A stretch of DNA of 64,000 bases, taken from positions 496,001 through 560,000 of the forward strand of contig CBDAPV010000002.1 of NCBI GenBank assembly GCA_965198715.1. The letters are read 5' to 3'. The notes below the pieces were generated by a model that was not told the DNA's origin, searched no databases, and saw only the letters and a list, made by a program, of their open reading frames with translations. Made by a program: the position numbers and the translations under genes. This document shows positions 44,354 through 52,706 of the stretch, piece by piece; the first letter of the stretch is position 1, and each line of letters opens with the position of its first letter. Source of the DNA: RH-AL1 sp965198715. Lineage in GTDB: Bacteria > Pseudomonadota > Alphaproteobacteria > Rhizobiales > Beijerinckiaceae.

Positions 44354-45094
44354 TCAGATCATGGCCATGCCGCCGTTCACGTGGAGCGTCTGTCCGGTGA
44401 CGTAGGAGGCCTCGGTGCTCGCGAGGAACACGGCGCAGGCGGCGACATCCGCTGGTTGACCGAGCCGGCCCATCGGCACCGCGCCCAGGATCGCGCTCTT
44501 CTGCTTGTCGTTGAGCACGTCGGTCATCGGGGTCTCGATGAAGCCCGGCGCGATGCAGTTCGCGGTGACGTTGCGCGTCGCCGCCTCCATGGCGAGGCTC
44601 TTGGTGAGCCCGACCGTACCCGCTTTCGAGGCGGCGTAATTGGCTTGGCCAGCGTTGCCGGTGGTGCCGACGACTGAGGTCACGGCGATGATGCGGCCGT
44701 AACGGCGGCGCATCATGCCCTTGAGGCAGGCGCGTGCCAGCTTGAAGCCGGTGGTGAGGTTGACCGTGATGACCTGGTCCCATTCCGCGTCGCTCATGCG
44801 CATCAGGAGGTTGTCGCGGGTGATGCCGGCGTTGCTGACGAGGATGTCGACCGGTGTTCCGGCCGCAGCCTCGGCCGCCGGCACCAAGCCGTCGACGTCG
44901 CCGGCATCGGAGAGGTCGCAGGCCACGACATGGACGCGCTCGCCCAATGCGCCAGCCAAAGCGTCGAGTGCGGCGCGCCGGGTCCCGGAGAGGACCAGTG
45001 TCGCGCCCTGGCCGTGAAGCGCGGCGGCGATGGCGCGGCCGATGCCGCCGCTGGCCCCGGTGACCAGCGCGGTCCGTCCCTTCAGATCGAACAT
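44354..45094 (-). CDS. fabG: 3-oxoacyl-[acyl-carrier-protein] reductase
   Basis: The product is about 246 residues. It is an NADPH-dependent SDR that reduces 3-ketoacyl-ACP. The cofactor site is TGASGGIGRAIAAALHGQG, NAGITRD follows, and the catalytic Tyr and Lys are in YAASKAGTVGLTKS. The C-terminal YVTGQTLHVNGGMAMI is the typical FabG ending. The ATG at 45094 has GGGAGA upstream, and the gene follows fabD by 16 bases. Confidence 0.96.
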   Translation of the reverse strand: MFDLKGRTALVTGASGGIGRAIAAALHGQGATLVLSGTRRAALDALAGALGERVHVVACDLSDAGDVDGLVPAAEAAAGTPVDILVSNAGITRDNLLMRMSDAEWDQVITVNLTTGFKLARACLKGMMRRRYGRIIAVTSVVGTTGNAGQANYAASKAGTVGLTKSLAMEAATRNVTANCIAPGFIETPMTDVLNDKQKSAILGAVPMGRLGQPADVAACAVFLASTEASYVTGQTLHVNGGMAMI

Positions 45095-45110
45095 GACGTC
45101 TCCCGGCGCC

Positions 45111-46052
45111 TCAGTTGGCGCTCTTGTAGGCTTCGACCTCGGCCGGAACGCCGACCGACACGCCGATGGCACCGGGCGCGACGCGCTTGACGAGGCCGGA
45201 CAGCACGCGGCCGGCGCCGCACTCGACAAACTCGGTCACGCCTTGCCCGGCCATCAAGGCCATGCACTCGCGCCAACGCACCGTTCCGGTGACCTGCCGC
45301 ACGAGCAGGTCGCGGATGATGGCGGGGTCGGTGACGGGCGCGGCGGTGACGTTGGCGACGAGCGGCACGATGGGCGCCTGCAACGGCGCCTCGGCCAGCG
45401 CTCGCGCCATCGCCTCGGCCGCCGGCTGCATCATCGCGCAATGGAAGGGCGCCGATACCGGCAGCAGGATGGCGCGCTTGATGCCTCGACTCTTGGCGAT
45501 CTCGATGCCGCGCTCGACTGCCGCCTTGGCCCCCGAGATCACCACTTGGCCGCCGCCGTTATCGTTGGCGACCTGACAGACCTCGCCCGGCACGGCGGCC
45601 TCGGCGGCGATCTGCGCAGCCGTTTCCGGCTCCGCGCCGAGCAGTGCCGCCATCGCGCCGGCACCGACGGGCACCGCCGCCTGCATCGCCTCGCCGCGCA
45701 GCCGCAGCAGCCGCGCGGTCGCGGCCAGCGGCAAAGCACCGGCGGCGGCGAGCGCCGAATACTCGCCCAGAGAATGACCGGCGACGAAAGCCGCGTCGCG
45801 AGCGAGATCGAGCCCGGCTTCGTCCCGCAGCACGGCGAGAACCGCGAGGCTGACCGCCATCAGCGCCGGTTGTGCGTTGGCGGTCATCGTCAGCTCCGCC
45901 TCGGGCCCCTCGAACATCAGGGTGGAGAGAGGCTGCCCGAGCGCCTCGTCAACCTCGGCGAAGACCGCGAGCGCCTGCGGGAACGCGTCGGCCAAAGCCT
46001 TGCCCATGCCGACGGCCTGCGAGCCTTGGCCGGGGAACACGAAAGCTTTCAT
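45111..46052 (-). CDS. fabD: Malonyl-CoA:ACP transacylase
   Basis: The product is about 313 residues. The N-terminal FVFPGQGSQAVGMGKALADA and the nucleophile motif GHSLGEYSALAAAG (Ser) are diagnostic, with the second active-site His in SAPFHCAMM. It moves malonate from CoA to ACP at the start of fatty acid elongation. The longer frame upstream is antisense noise. It heads the fabD-fabG unit. Confidence 0.96.
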   Translation of the reverse strand: MKAFVFPGQGSQAVGMGKALADAFPQALAVFAEVDEALGQPLSTLMFEGPEAELTMTANAQPALMAVSLAVLAVLRDEAGLDLARDAAFVAGHSLGEYSALAAAGALPLAATARLLRLRGEAMQAAVPVGAGAMAALLGAEPETAAQIAAEAAVPGEVCQVANDNGGGQVVISGAKAAVERGIEIAKSRGIKRAILLPVSAPFHCAMMQPAAEAMARALAEAPLQAPIVPLVANVTAAPVTDPAIIRDLLVRQVTGTVRWRECMALMAGQGVTEFVECGAGRVLSGLVKRVAPGAIGVSVGVPAEVEAYKSAN

Positions 46053-46171
46053 CGCGCGGGGAGGGAGAGCAACGGCATGGGCGGGCGTGCTCGCACCGAG
46101 GTCGGGCGAAGTCAAGCAACTGCCGTGCAGCCGGCTCCGCGCGCTATGGCTCGCCAGGGCAGCTCGAGTCG

Positions 46172-47473
46172 TCAGCCGCGAGACGACGTCGCTTCGCTGG
46201 ATCGCGCCAGTTCGCGCGTCTCCAGCCGAGTCAGGCTCGTCGCGAGGCCGAGGGCCGCCGCGATCAGCAGCGCCACCAGCGACATGATACCGGGCCAGCC
46301 GAAACGCGACCAGAACAGGCCACCGAGCGAGCCGAAGAGGCTGGAGCCGAGATAATAGGCAAAGAGGTACAAAGAGGCCGCCGCCGCCCGCGCCGTCTGC
46401 GCGCGCCGGCTGACCCAGCCGCTGGCGATCGCGTGGGCGCCGAAGAAACCGCAGGTGAAGATCGCGATGGCGGCGATCGAGACCGCGAGACTCGGTGTCG
46501 CCGTCAGCGCAAGGCCCAGCGCCATCAACGTCATGGCGGAGCACATCATGCGGCCGCGCCCGTAGCGTCCGCCGAGCCGGCCGAACCAAGCCGAGGCCGG
46601 GCCGCCGAGCAAATAGACCAGGAAGATGGCGCCGGCGAAGGCCTGGCTGAGATCAAACGGCGGCTCGATCAGCCGGTAGGAGAGATAGTTGTAGGCGGTG
46701 ACGAAGCCGCCCATCAGCAGGAAGCCGACGGCGAAGAGCTGCGCCAGGCCGGGATCGCGCAGGTGCCCGGCGAAGGCCGGGCCGAGATGGCGCAACGAGA
46801 CGTCCGCCTCCGGCTCGAACCGGCGGGAGGGCGGCAGCAGCGCGGTGAACAGCGCCGCGGCGGCGACACCGAACAGGCCCATCACGCCGATCGCGATGCG
46901 CCAGCTCTGTGTCCCATCGATCAGCACGCCGGTGAGCACGCGGCCGAGCATCCCGCCGTAGGCGTTGCCGGCGATGTAGAGACCCATGGCGCCGCCGAGG
47001 TCGCGCGGGTGCACCTCTTCGGCGAGGTAGGCCATCGCGACGGCAGGCACGCCGGCCAGCGCCACGCCGGTCAGCGCGCGCACGGCGAGCAGGGCGCCCC
47101 AGCTCGGCACGAAGGCGCAGGCCACCGTCAGCAGGCCGACGGCGAAGAGCGAGGCCGCCATGATCGGCTTGCGCCCGCGCGCGTCCGAGATGCGGCCGGC
47201 GACCAGCATGGCGACGGCCAGTGTCGCGGTGGTGACCGAGAGCGACAGGCTCGACACCGAGGGCGAGACGCCGAGCTCGCGCGAGAAGACCGGTAGCAGC
47301 GGCTGCACGCAGTAGAGCAGCGCGTAGGTCGAGAAGCCGGCGGCGGCGAGCGCCAGCGTCACGCGGCGGAACTCGGGCGTCTTCGCGCGCAGGAACAGGT
47401 CGGTGGAGCCGGCGAGCGCGAGCGTCTCGACCTCCTCAATCAGGGTCTCGTGCGGCGGCGGTCCGTCGATCAT
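46172..47473 (-). CDS. MFS transporter (YnfM/drug-efflux type)
   Basis: The product has 433 residues and 12 hydrophobic segments. The MFS signature GRISDARGRKPIM lies between segments 2 and 3, and a matching one (GRLGGRYGRGRMM) lies in the second half. The AAGFSTYALLYCVQPLLPVF start resembles the YnfM group of putative efflux permeases. It is the last gene of a tight run cobU-rlmJ-GST-MFS, starting three bases after the GST stop. The substrate is unknown. Confidence 0.82.
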   Translation of the reverse strand: MIDGPPPHETLIEEVETLALAGSTDLFLRAKTPEFRRVTLALAAAGFSTYALLYCVQPLLPVFSRELGVSPSVSSLSLSVTTATLAVAMLVAGRISDARGRKPIMAASLFAVGLLTVACAFVPSWGALLAVRALTGVALAGVPAVAMAYLAEEVHPRDLGGAMGLYIAGNAYGGMLGRVLTGVLIDGTQSWRIAIGVMGLFGVAAAALFTALLPPSRRFEPEADVSLRHLGPAFAGHLRDPGLAQLFAVGFLLMGGFVTAYNYLSYRLIEPPFDLSQAFAGAIFLVYLLGGPASAWFGRLGGRYGRGRMMCSAMTLMALGLALTATPSLAVSIAAIAIFTCGFFGAHAIASGWVSRRAQTARAAAASLYLFAYYLGSSLFGSLGGLFWSRFGWPGIMSLVALLIAAALGLATSLTRLETRELARSSEATSSRG

Positions 47474-47476
47474 TTC

Positions 47477-48079
47477 TCAGCCTTTGAAACGCGTCTCCTC
47501 GAAGCTCGGCACCTCGGCGGCGAAGGCCGCGAGCCACGCGACCAGCTGGGGGTGGTCGGCGCGCCAGCGGCCCTCCATGCGCAGGTCGAGAAAGCCGAGC
47601 GCGCTGGCGAGCGCGATGTCAGCCACGCTGCGCGGCCCTTCCGGCTGACGCCGCTCGAAGGCATCGAGCGCCCGTTCCATCTTGCCGGCCTGACGCTCCA
47701 CCCAGAACGCCTCGCGCTTGGCCTCGGGCCGGAAGCGCACCTCGTAGACCTGGAGCACGACGGCATCGAGCATGCCGTCGGCCAGCGCCTGATCCGCGAG
47801 CACGCGCCAGCGCGCCTCGCCGAGCGCCGGGATGAGGCGGCCCCCACCGGCGCAATGGTCGAGATATTCGAGGATCACCGCGCTGTCGTGCAGGACCAGG
47901 CCATCGTCGAGCACCATCGTCGGAATCTTGCCGAGCGGGTTGCGCTCGTAGAGCGCGTCCTGCAGATCCATGAAGTCGGTCGGCACCAGCTCGATCCGAT
48001 CGCTCAAGCCCAGCATCGCGGCGCCGATGCGCACCTTGCGGACGGCCGGCGAGGTCGGCGAGACGTGCAGCTTCATCAT
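47477..48079 (-). CDS. Glutathione S-transferase
   Basis: The product is about 200 residues. The N-terminal thioredoxin-fold part has SPTSPAVRKVRIGAAMLGL, the cis-proline in GKIPTMVLDDG and the glutathione-binding LHDSAVILEYLDH. An all-helical C-terminal domain follows. The family conjugates glutathione to electrophiles or acts in other thiol chemistry. It lies 16 bases after rlmJ and three bases before the MFS gene. Confidence 0.86.
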   Translation of the reverse strand: MMKLHVSPTSPAVRKVRIGAAMLGLSDRIELVPTDFMDLQDALYERNPLGKIPTMVLDDGLVLHDSAVILEYLDHCAGGGRLIPALGEARWRVLADQALADGMLDAVVLQVYEVRFRPEAKREAFWVERQAGKMERALDAFERRQPEGPRSVADIALASALGFLDLRMEGRWRADHPQLVAWLAAFAAEVPSFEETRFKG

Positions 48080-48095
48080 GGGCGGGGCACTCCGG

Positions 48096-48938
48096 TCAGG
48101 TGGCGCCGAGCCGCTCGACCAGCGAGCTCCCCCGTCCGGCGCCGAGCTGTCGGGCAAGGGCCGGCAGAAGGCAAGCCGCCTCGTCGTGGAGGACGTAGGG
48201 CGCGTTGACGACCATCAGGCCGCTGGCGTTGAGCTGTCCGTCGCGATCGCCGCGCGGACCGACGACGAGCTCCAGGCGCAGCACGTCGTCGAGGCCGGCA
48301 GCGACCAGCGTCGCAGCGAGCTGCTCGGGCCCGCGGCGGTCCTTCACCGGGTACCAGGCGAGATAGGTGCCGCCGGCCCACTTCTTGTGGGCGCCGACGA
48401 GCGCGTCGGCGAGCCGGGCGAACTCGTCCGCCGCCTCGAAGGGCGGATCGATCAGCACGAGACCGCGTCGCTCGACCGGCGGCACGAAGGCTTTGAGCGC
48501 GATGTAGCCGTCGAGCTCGATGACCTTGGCGCGGTGATCCTTGCCCAGCGCGCGTTCGAGCGCGACGCGGGCCTCGGGGCGGGTCTCGCAGCAGATCATG
48601 CGATCGAACGGCCGCAGCAGCGCCTGCGCGACCAGCGGCGAGCCGGGATAGGGCGCCCGGCCAAGACCTGCCGCGCCGGTCACCGCAAGGTAGGGCGCCA
48701 GGAGCTCGCGCGCCGCCCGGTCCATCGAGGCGGCATCGATGCGCCCGATGCCGTCGCGCCACTCGCCGGTGCGCGCGGCGGCCGAGCCGCGGAGGTCGTA
48801 GGCCCCGCTGCCGGCGTGGGTGTCGATGACCCGAAACGGCGCCGGCTTGCGCGCGAGATAGACGAGAATGCGCGCGAGTACCGCGTGCTTGAAGACATCG
48901 GCGTGGTTGCCGGCGTGGAAATCGTGGCGATAGTTCAT
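48096..48938 (-). CDS. rlmJ: 23S rRNA (adenine(2030)-N6)-methyltransferase RlmJ
   Basis: The product is about 280 residues. It begins MNYRHDFHAGNHADVFKHAV, the strongly conserved N-terminus of RlmJ. The catalytic motif is GLVLIDPPFEAADEFARL. The enzyme methylates A2030 in 23S rRNA. The ATG at 48938 overlaps the cobU stop by four bases (ATGA). Confidence 0.94.
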   Translation of the reverse strand: MNYRHDFHAGNHADVFKHAVLARILVYLARKPAPFRVIDTHAGSGAYDLRGSAAARTGEWRDGIGRIDAASMDRAARELLAPYLAVTGAAGLGRAPYPGSPLVAQALLRPFDRMICCETRPEARVALERALGKDHRAKVIELDGYIALKAFVPPVERRGLVLIDPPFEAADEFARLADALVGAHKKWAGGTYLAWYPVKDRRGPEQLAATLVAAGLDDVLRLELVVGPRGDRDGQLNASGLMVVNAPYVLHDEAACLLPALARQLGAGRGSSLVERLGAT

Positions 48939-49516
48939 CGTCGGCCAAGGGCGATGGCGGGCGCCAAGGCCGGCTTCAGCTGCCGCGGCAGCCCGGCGGT
49001 GACGAGCACCACGGCGTCGCAGGCCGCGGCCATGGCCTGGTTCAGCCGGCCCTGCGCATCGCGAAAACGACGACCCAGCTGCGTCTCCGGCACGATCCCG
49101 GCGCCGACCTCGTTCGATACGAAGATGGCGGGACCGGCGAGGTGCGGCACGAGCGCGGTCAGCGTACCGCCGGCCGCCTCGACATCGTCGCCGCGCAGCA
49201 TGAGGTTGCTGAGCCAAAGCGTCAGGCAATCGACCAGCACGACGTGCCCGGGCCGGGCCGTTTCGATCAGGGTTGCGGGAAGATCGTAGAGCGTCTCGCG
49301 CGTCATCCAGGTCACGTCGCGGGCCGCGACGTGGAGGCGGATGCGCTCGCGCATCTCCTCGTCCCAGGCTTCCGCAGTGGCGACGAACAGCGGGGCCAAT
49401 CCCGAAGCTTCCGCGAGCCGCTGCGCGTAGCCGCTCTTTCCCGAGCGGGCACCGCCGAGCACGAGCAGGCTGGCCGTGCGGTCCATCGCCTTCCCGTCCA
49501 TGGCGGGTTCATGCAT
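48935..49516 (-). CDS. cobU: Adenosylcobinamide kinase/guanylyltransferase (CobU/CobP)
   Basis: The product has 193 residues. The P-loop LVLGGARSGKSGYAQRLA is at the N-terminus, and VSNEVGAGIVPETQLGRRFR plus GRLNQAMAAACDAVVLV are typical of the family. It phosphorylates and guanylates adenosylcobinamide in the assembly of the B12 nucleotide loop. No other cobalamin gene is in the window. ATGs at 49501 and 49486 are possible later starts. Confidence 0.93.
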   Translation of the reverse strand: MHEPAMDGKAMDRTASLLVLGGARSGKSGYAQRLAEASGLAPLFVATAEAWDEEMRERIRLHVAARDVTWMTRETLYDLPATLIETARPGHVVLVDCLTLWLSNLMLRGDDVEAAGGTLTALVPHLAGPAIFVSNEVGAGIVPETQLGRRFRDAQGRLNQAMAAACDAVVLVTAGLPRQLKPALAPAIALGRR

Positions 49517-49599
49517 CGCCGTCTATCTCTCCGCCCATTGCTCATCCCGCTCGGCATCGCTAACGCCCTCGGCTCGCCACGACAAGAAACGGCCTTGCC

Positions 49600-51201
49600 A
49601 TGCTCTCGCGACGCAACCTCCTGAAGCTTGCCGCGGCGCTGCAGCTAGGGTCGCTGACGACGGCCACCGCGAGCGCCGACACCGCCGCGCCTGAGCTCAA
49701 CCCGCCGGGCGTCAAGCTGGGGCCGCCGCAGCCCTTCAGCTTCGATATGCTCAAGGCGCGCGCCAAGGCCTTGGCGGCGAGCGCCTATCAGGCGCCGCCG
49801 ATGCCCGATCCGGCCATCGTCAAGACGATGGACTACGACGTTGCCAAGGACACCAAGTACGATCTCGACCGGGCGCTCGATGCAAAGGGACCCTATCCCG
49901 TGACCTTCCTCGCCGTCGGGTTGCTGTCGCCCAAGTCGGTGGCGATGTACGCGCTCGAGGGCGGTGACGCTCGCGAGGTGATCTTCCAGCCCGAAGACTT
50001 CATCACTCCTGTCGACAGCCCGCTGCGCAAGCTCGGCCCGCAGCCGCCGCCTTTCGCCGGCTTTGAGCTGCGGCAGGCCGCCGACAAGCCGGAGCAGCGC
50101 GAGCACGAGGGCTGGGCGCGCTTCATCGGCGGCTCGTATTTCCGCGCGGTCGGCGAATCCAACCAATTCGGCCTCTCCGCCCGCGGCCTCGCCCAGAACT
50201 CAGGCGTCGCGATCCCGGAGGAATTTCCCGATTTCACCCATTTTTGGATCGGCGAGGGCAAGACCGATCAGGACTCCGTGGAAATCTATGCGCTGCTCGA
50301 TGGGCCGAGCGTCGCCGGCGCGTACCGCTTCGTGATGCACCGCGGCTTCGCCACGACGATGGACATCACCTGTCAATTGCATCTGCGTAAGCCGATTGCG
50401 CGGCTCGGCATCGCGCCGATGACTTCGATGTACTGGTACTCGGAGACGGTGAAGGCCAAAGCGGCGGACTGGCGGCCGGAAATCCATGATTCCGACGGGC
50501 TGGCGATCTGGGCCGGCACCGGCGAGCACCTGTGGCGTCCGCTGATCAACCCGCCGACGCTGCAGATCTCGAGCTTCCTCGACCGGACGCCCAAGGGCTT
50601 CGGCCTGATGCAGCGGGACCACGATTACGATCATTACCTCGACGCCGTCTACTACGAGCGGCGGCCCTGCGCCTGGGTCGAGCCTCTCGGCGACTGGGGC
50701 GAAGGATCGGTCCAGCTCGTCGAGATCCCGACCGAAAACGAAATCTACGACAACGTCGTCGCGATGTGGGTGCCGGCTGCGGAGAACCACGCCGGCGAGC
50801 AGCTCGAGTTCCGCTACAAGCTCTATTGGCGCGACAAGGACCCGTTCCCGGGCGACCTCGCGCTCTGCGTGGCGACGCGGCTCGGCATGGGCGCGGTGCA
50901 GGGAGCGCCGCGCTCCAAGGTGCTGCGCAAGTTCCTCCTCGAGTTCAAGGGGCCGATCCTGGCGACGCTCGACGATGGCGAGACGCTCGAGCCGGTGGTC
51001 ACGTCCTCGCGCGGCACCTTCTCGCACTTCATCACCGAGCGCTCGCCCGACGGCGCCAAGGACCTGTGGCGCACCATGTTCGACCTCGACCCGCAGGGAT
51101 CGGAGCCGGTCGAGATGCGCTGCTTCCTGCAATACAGGGACAGGCCGATCACCGAGACCTGGACCTACCGCTACATCCCTTTCGAGAGCTCGGTGCGTTA
51201 A
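49600..51201 (+). CDS. Periplasmic glucan biosynthesis protein OpgG/OpgD (MdoG family)
   Basis: The product has 533 residues. The N-terminus LSRRNLLKLAAALQLGS is a twin-arginine signal, which favours export in folded form, as for OpgD. The MdoG domain has YPVTFLAVGLLSPKSVAMYA, FAGFELR, SYFRAVGESNQFGLSARGLA and SSFLDRTPKGFGLMQRDHDY. These proteins shape osmoregulated periplasmic (or cyclic) beta-glucans. No opgH-like synthase is in the window. Its stop overlaps that of the convergent padR-type gene by three bases. Confidence 0.9.
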   Translation: MLSRRNLLKLAAALQLGSLTTATASADTAAPELNPPGVKLGPPQPFSFDMLKARAKALAASAYQAPPMPDPAIVKTMDYDVAKDTKYDLDRALDAKGPYPVTFLAVGLLSPKSVAMYALEGGDAREVIFQPEDFITPVDSPLRKLGPQPPPFAGFELRQAADKPEQREHEGWARFIGGSYFRAVGESNQFGLSARGLAQNSGVAIPEEFPDFTHFWIGEGKTDQDSVEIYALLDGPSVAGAYRFVMHRGFATTMDITCQLHLRKPIARLGIAPMTSMYWYSETVKAKAADWRPEIHDSDGLAIWAGTGEHLWRPLINPPTLQISSFLDRTPKGFGLMQRDHDYDHYLDAVYYERRPCAWVEPLGDWGEGSVQLVEIPTENEIYDNVVAMWVPAAENHAGEQLEFRYKLYWRDKDPFPGDLALCVATRLGMGAVQGAPRSKVLRKFLLEFKGPILATLDDGETLEPVVTSSRGTFSHFITERSPDGAKDLWRTMFDLDPQGSEPVEMRCFLQYRDRPITETWTYRYIPFESSVR

Positions 51202-51764
51202 AGCTCCTCGACGGCGCGCGCGGCGCCGTCGAGGATCGCCGTGATGCGGCTGAGTTCGGCACTCTCGCCGCGGTCCATGCGCAGGCGAAGCGCCGTCTTC
51301 AGGTTCTCCATGGCACGAAGGATCTCCGGCGCCGCGCCGCCGCTCATGCGCTGGCGTAGCTCGCTCATGCGGGCGAAGACGCGCTCGACGTCGGCGCTGC
51401 TGTGCTCCAATTCGGCGCGGCCCTCGGCTGTGAGGCCGTAGAGCTTGCGCGGCCCGTCGGTTTCGACGACCGCGATGAAGCCCTGCTCATCGAGCAGGGT
51501 CAGCGTCGGATAGACGATTCCCGGCGAGGGCGCGTAGGCGCCGCCGAACCGCTCCTCGACCGCGCGGATGATCTCATAGCCGTGCGCCGACTTCTCCCCG
51601 AGCAGCTTGAGCACGACGTAGCGCAGGTCGCCCTGCTCGAACATGCGTGGGCGCCCGCCGCGCGGGCCGAAGCCGCGACCGCCGAGGCGTCCTTCGCCGC
51701 CTCCGCGTCCCATGCCCGTCGGGCCATGGCAGCGTGTATGATGATGATGTGATCCGAACCACAT
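51198..51764 (-). CDS. PadR-family transcriptional regulator with His/Gly-rich N-terminus (YqjI-like)
   Basis: The product is about 188 residues. The first 40 are rich in His and Gly (MWFGSHHHHTRCHGPTGMGR) and can bind metal. A winged-helix PadR domain follows: LRYVVLKLLGEKSAHGYEII and APSPGIVYPTLTLLDEQGF. A C-terminal dimerising helix ends the protein. The layout matches E. coli YqjI, a nickel-responsive repressor that controls itself and a ferric reductase. GGGAGG precedes the ATG, and two copies of its likely operator cover its own promoter, so autorepression is expected. A regulated partner gene is not obvious nearby. Confidence 0.85.
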   Translation of the reverse strand: MWFGSHHHHTRCHGPTGMGRGGGEGRLGGRGFGPRGGRPRMFEQGDLRYVVLKLLGEKSAHGYEIIRAVEERFGGAYAPSPGIVYPTLTLLDEQGFIAVVETDGPRKLYGLTAEGRAELEHSSADVERVFARMSELRQRMSGGAAPEILRAMENLKTALRLRMDRGESAELSRITAILDGAARAVEEL

Positions 51765-51783
51765 GGTACGACCTCCCAAACCT

Positions 51784-51818
51784 CAAAGATATATCTCGCA
51801 AAGATATATCTTTGACAA
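51784..51818 (-). promoter_or_regulatory. padR-type promoter covered by a tandem palindromic operator
   Basis: CAAAGATATATCT occurs at 51784-51796 and again at 51799-51811, and each contains the perfect palindrome AGATATATCT. Minus-strand promoter boxes TTGTCA (51818-51813) and GATATA (51795-51790), 17 bases apart, lie within or next to the repeats. Regulators of this family often bind ATAT-rich palindromes. The arrangement suggests direct autorepression. Confidence 0.65.
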
Positions 51819-51895
51819 GTCTCAGAACGATCGAACATGGAAGCAAGGCGACATCCCGGGCTGGCGCCTTCCGCCTGCGCTTGGAAACTCGGACT

Positions 51896-52588
51896 TCAGG
51901 AATGAAGCGCAGGCGCCACGGCGTGATGGCCGACGCCCATGCTCTGCAGGAAGGCGGCGATAGCCTGGGTGCGGCGGTCGCAGCCGAGCTTCTCGAGGAT
52001 CGCCGAGACATGGCTTTTGACCGTACCCTCGGTGACGCCCAGCTCCCACGCGATCTGCTTGTTGAGCAAGCCGCGCGTCATGAGCTCCAGGATCTCGACC
52101 TGGCGACATGACAGCTTCGACATCCCGCTCGGCGGGCAAACGCGACCTTCGGTCTTGAACCAGGTGCGGCCCTCGCCGACCTCGGTCACGGCCTGCTCGA
52201 GATCGGCAATCTCGCAATCGGGCGCCACGACTCCCGACACTCCGCGGAGCTGAAGCAATCGATGGGCGCCGGAATCGGTGTTGGCGATAAGCAAGAGCGC
52301 AATCTTCTGTTCGCGGATTTGCTCGCGCAATCCCGTCGCGTCCTTCTCCATCGCCGTCCAGGCGTTGGTATCGCAGACCATCACGCCGCCATGGCGAGCC
52401 TGTAGGATCGCATCCTCGACGTCGGTCAAGAAGGTGCCGTGATAGATAGACTGGCCAGAAAGGCTGGCATGAATCCGCAGCGCGCTGACGATTCCGAGCC
52501 GAACGAGCGATCCGGCGTAGACGACAATGATGGACGAAGCGTTGCCGGCGACTTCTATGGTCGCGGTGTCAAAGCTCTTGAAAGGCAT
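51896..52588 (-). CDS. LuxR-type regulator with pseudo-receiver domain
   Basis: The product is about 230 residues. The C-terminal 65 are a clear LuxR/NarL helix-turn-helix: LSCRQVEILELMTRGLLNKQ and LGVTEGTVKSHVSAILEKLG. The N-terminal 130 follow the receiver fold, but the usual acidic pair is missing (IIVVYAGSLVRLG, with Tyr-Ala where Asp-Asp is expected). An Asp in VMVCDTNAW sits near the phosphorylation site. It may act without phosphorylation or sense another signal. GGGAGA precedes the ATG at 52588. It is divergent from the ScfR-type gene, with 118 bases between the starts. Confidence 0.8.
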   Translation of the reverse strand: MPFKSFDTATIEVAGNASSIIVVYAGSLVRLGIVSALRIHASLSGQSIYHGTFLTDVEDAILQARHGGVMVCDTNAWTAMEKDATGLREQIREQKIALLLIANTDSGAHRLLQLRGVSGVVAPDCEIADLEQAVTEVGEGRTWFKTEGRVCPPSGMSKLSCRQVEILELMTRGLLNKQIAWELGVTEGTVKSHVSAILEKLGCDRRTQAIAAFLQSMGVGHHAVAPALHS

Positions 52589-52660
52589 TGAGCATTCTCC
52601 CGTATGCCTTTCGATAGGTAGACCCAATTGGGGGATAGGGCAGCGACAATAAGGTGCATC

Positions 52661-52688
52661 TGCAAAATTTTCGCAAAAGCGATTTGCA
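52661..52688. promoter_or_regulatory. TGCAAA/TTTGCA inverted repeat between the divergent regulators
   Basis: TGCAAA (52661-52666) and TTTGCA (52683-52688) form an inverted repeat in an AT-rich stretch, with a TCGCAAAAGCGA element between them. RamB, an actinobacterial member of the same family, recognises a TTTGCAAA core, so this is a candidate operator of the ScfR-type regulator. Confidence 0.4.
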
Positions 52689-52706
52689 ATGTTACAAAAG
52701 CTTATG

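Noticed and set aside
45030..47296. Two long plus-strand frames opposite fabD and the MFS gene
   Set aside because: Both are rich in Arg, Gly and His, without motifs, and overlap well-supported genes completely.
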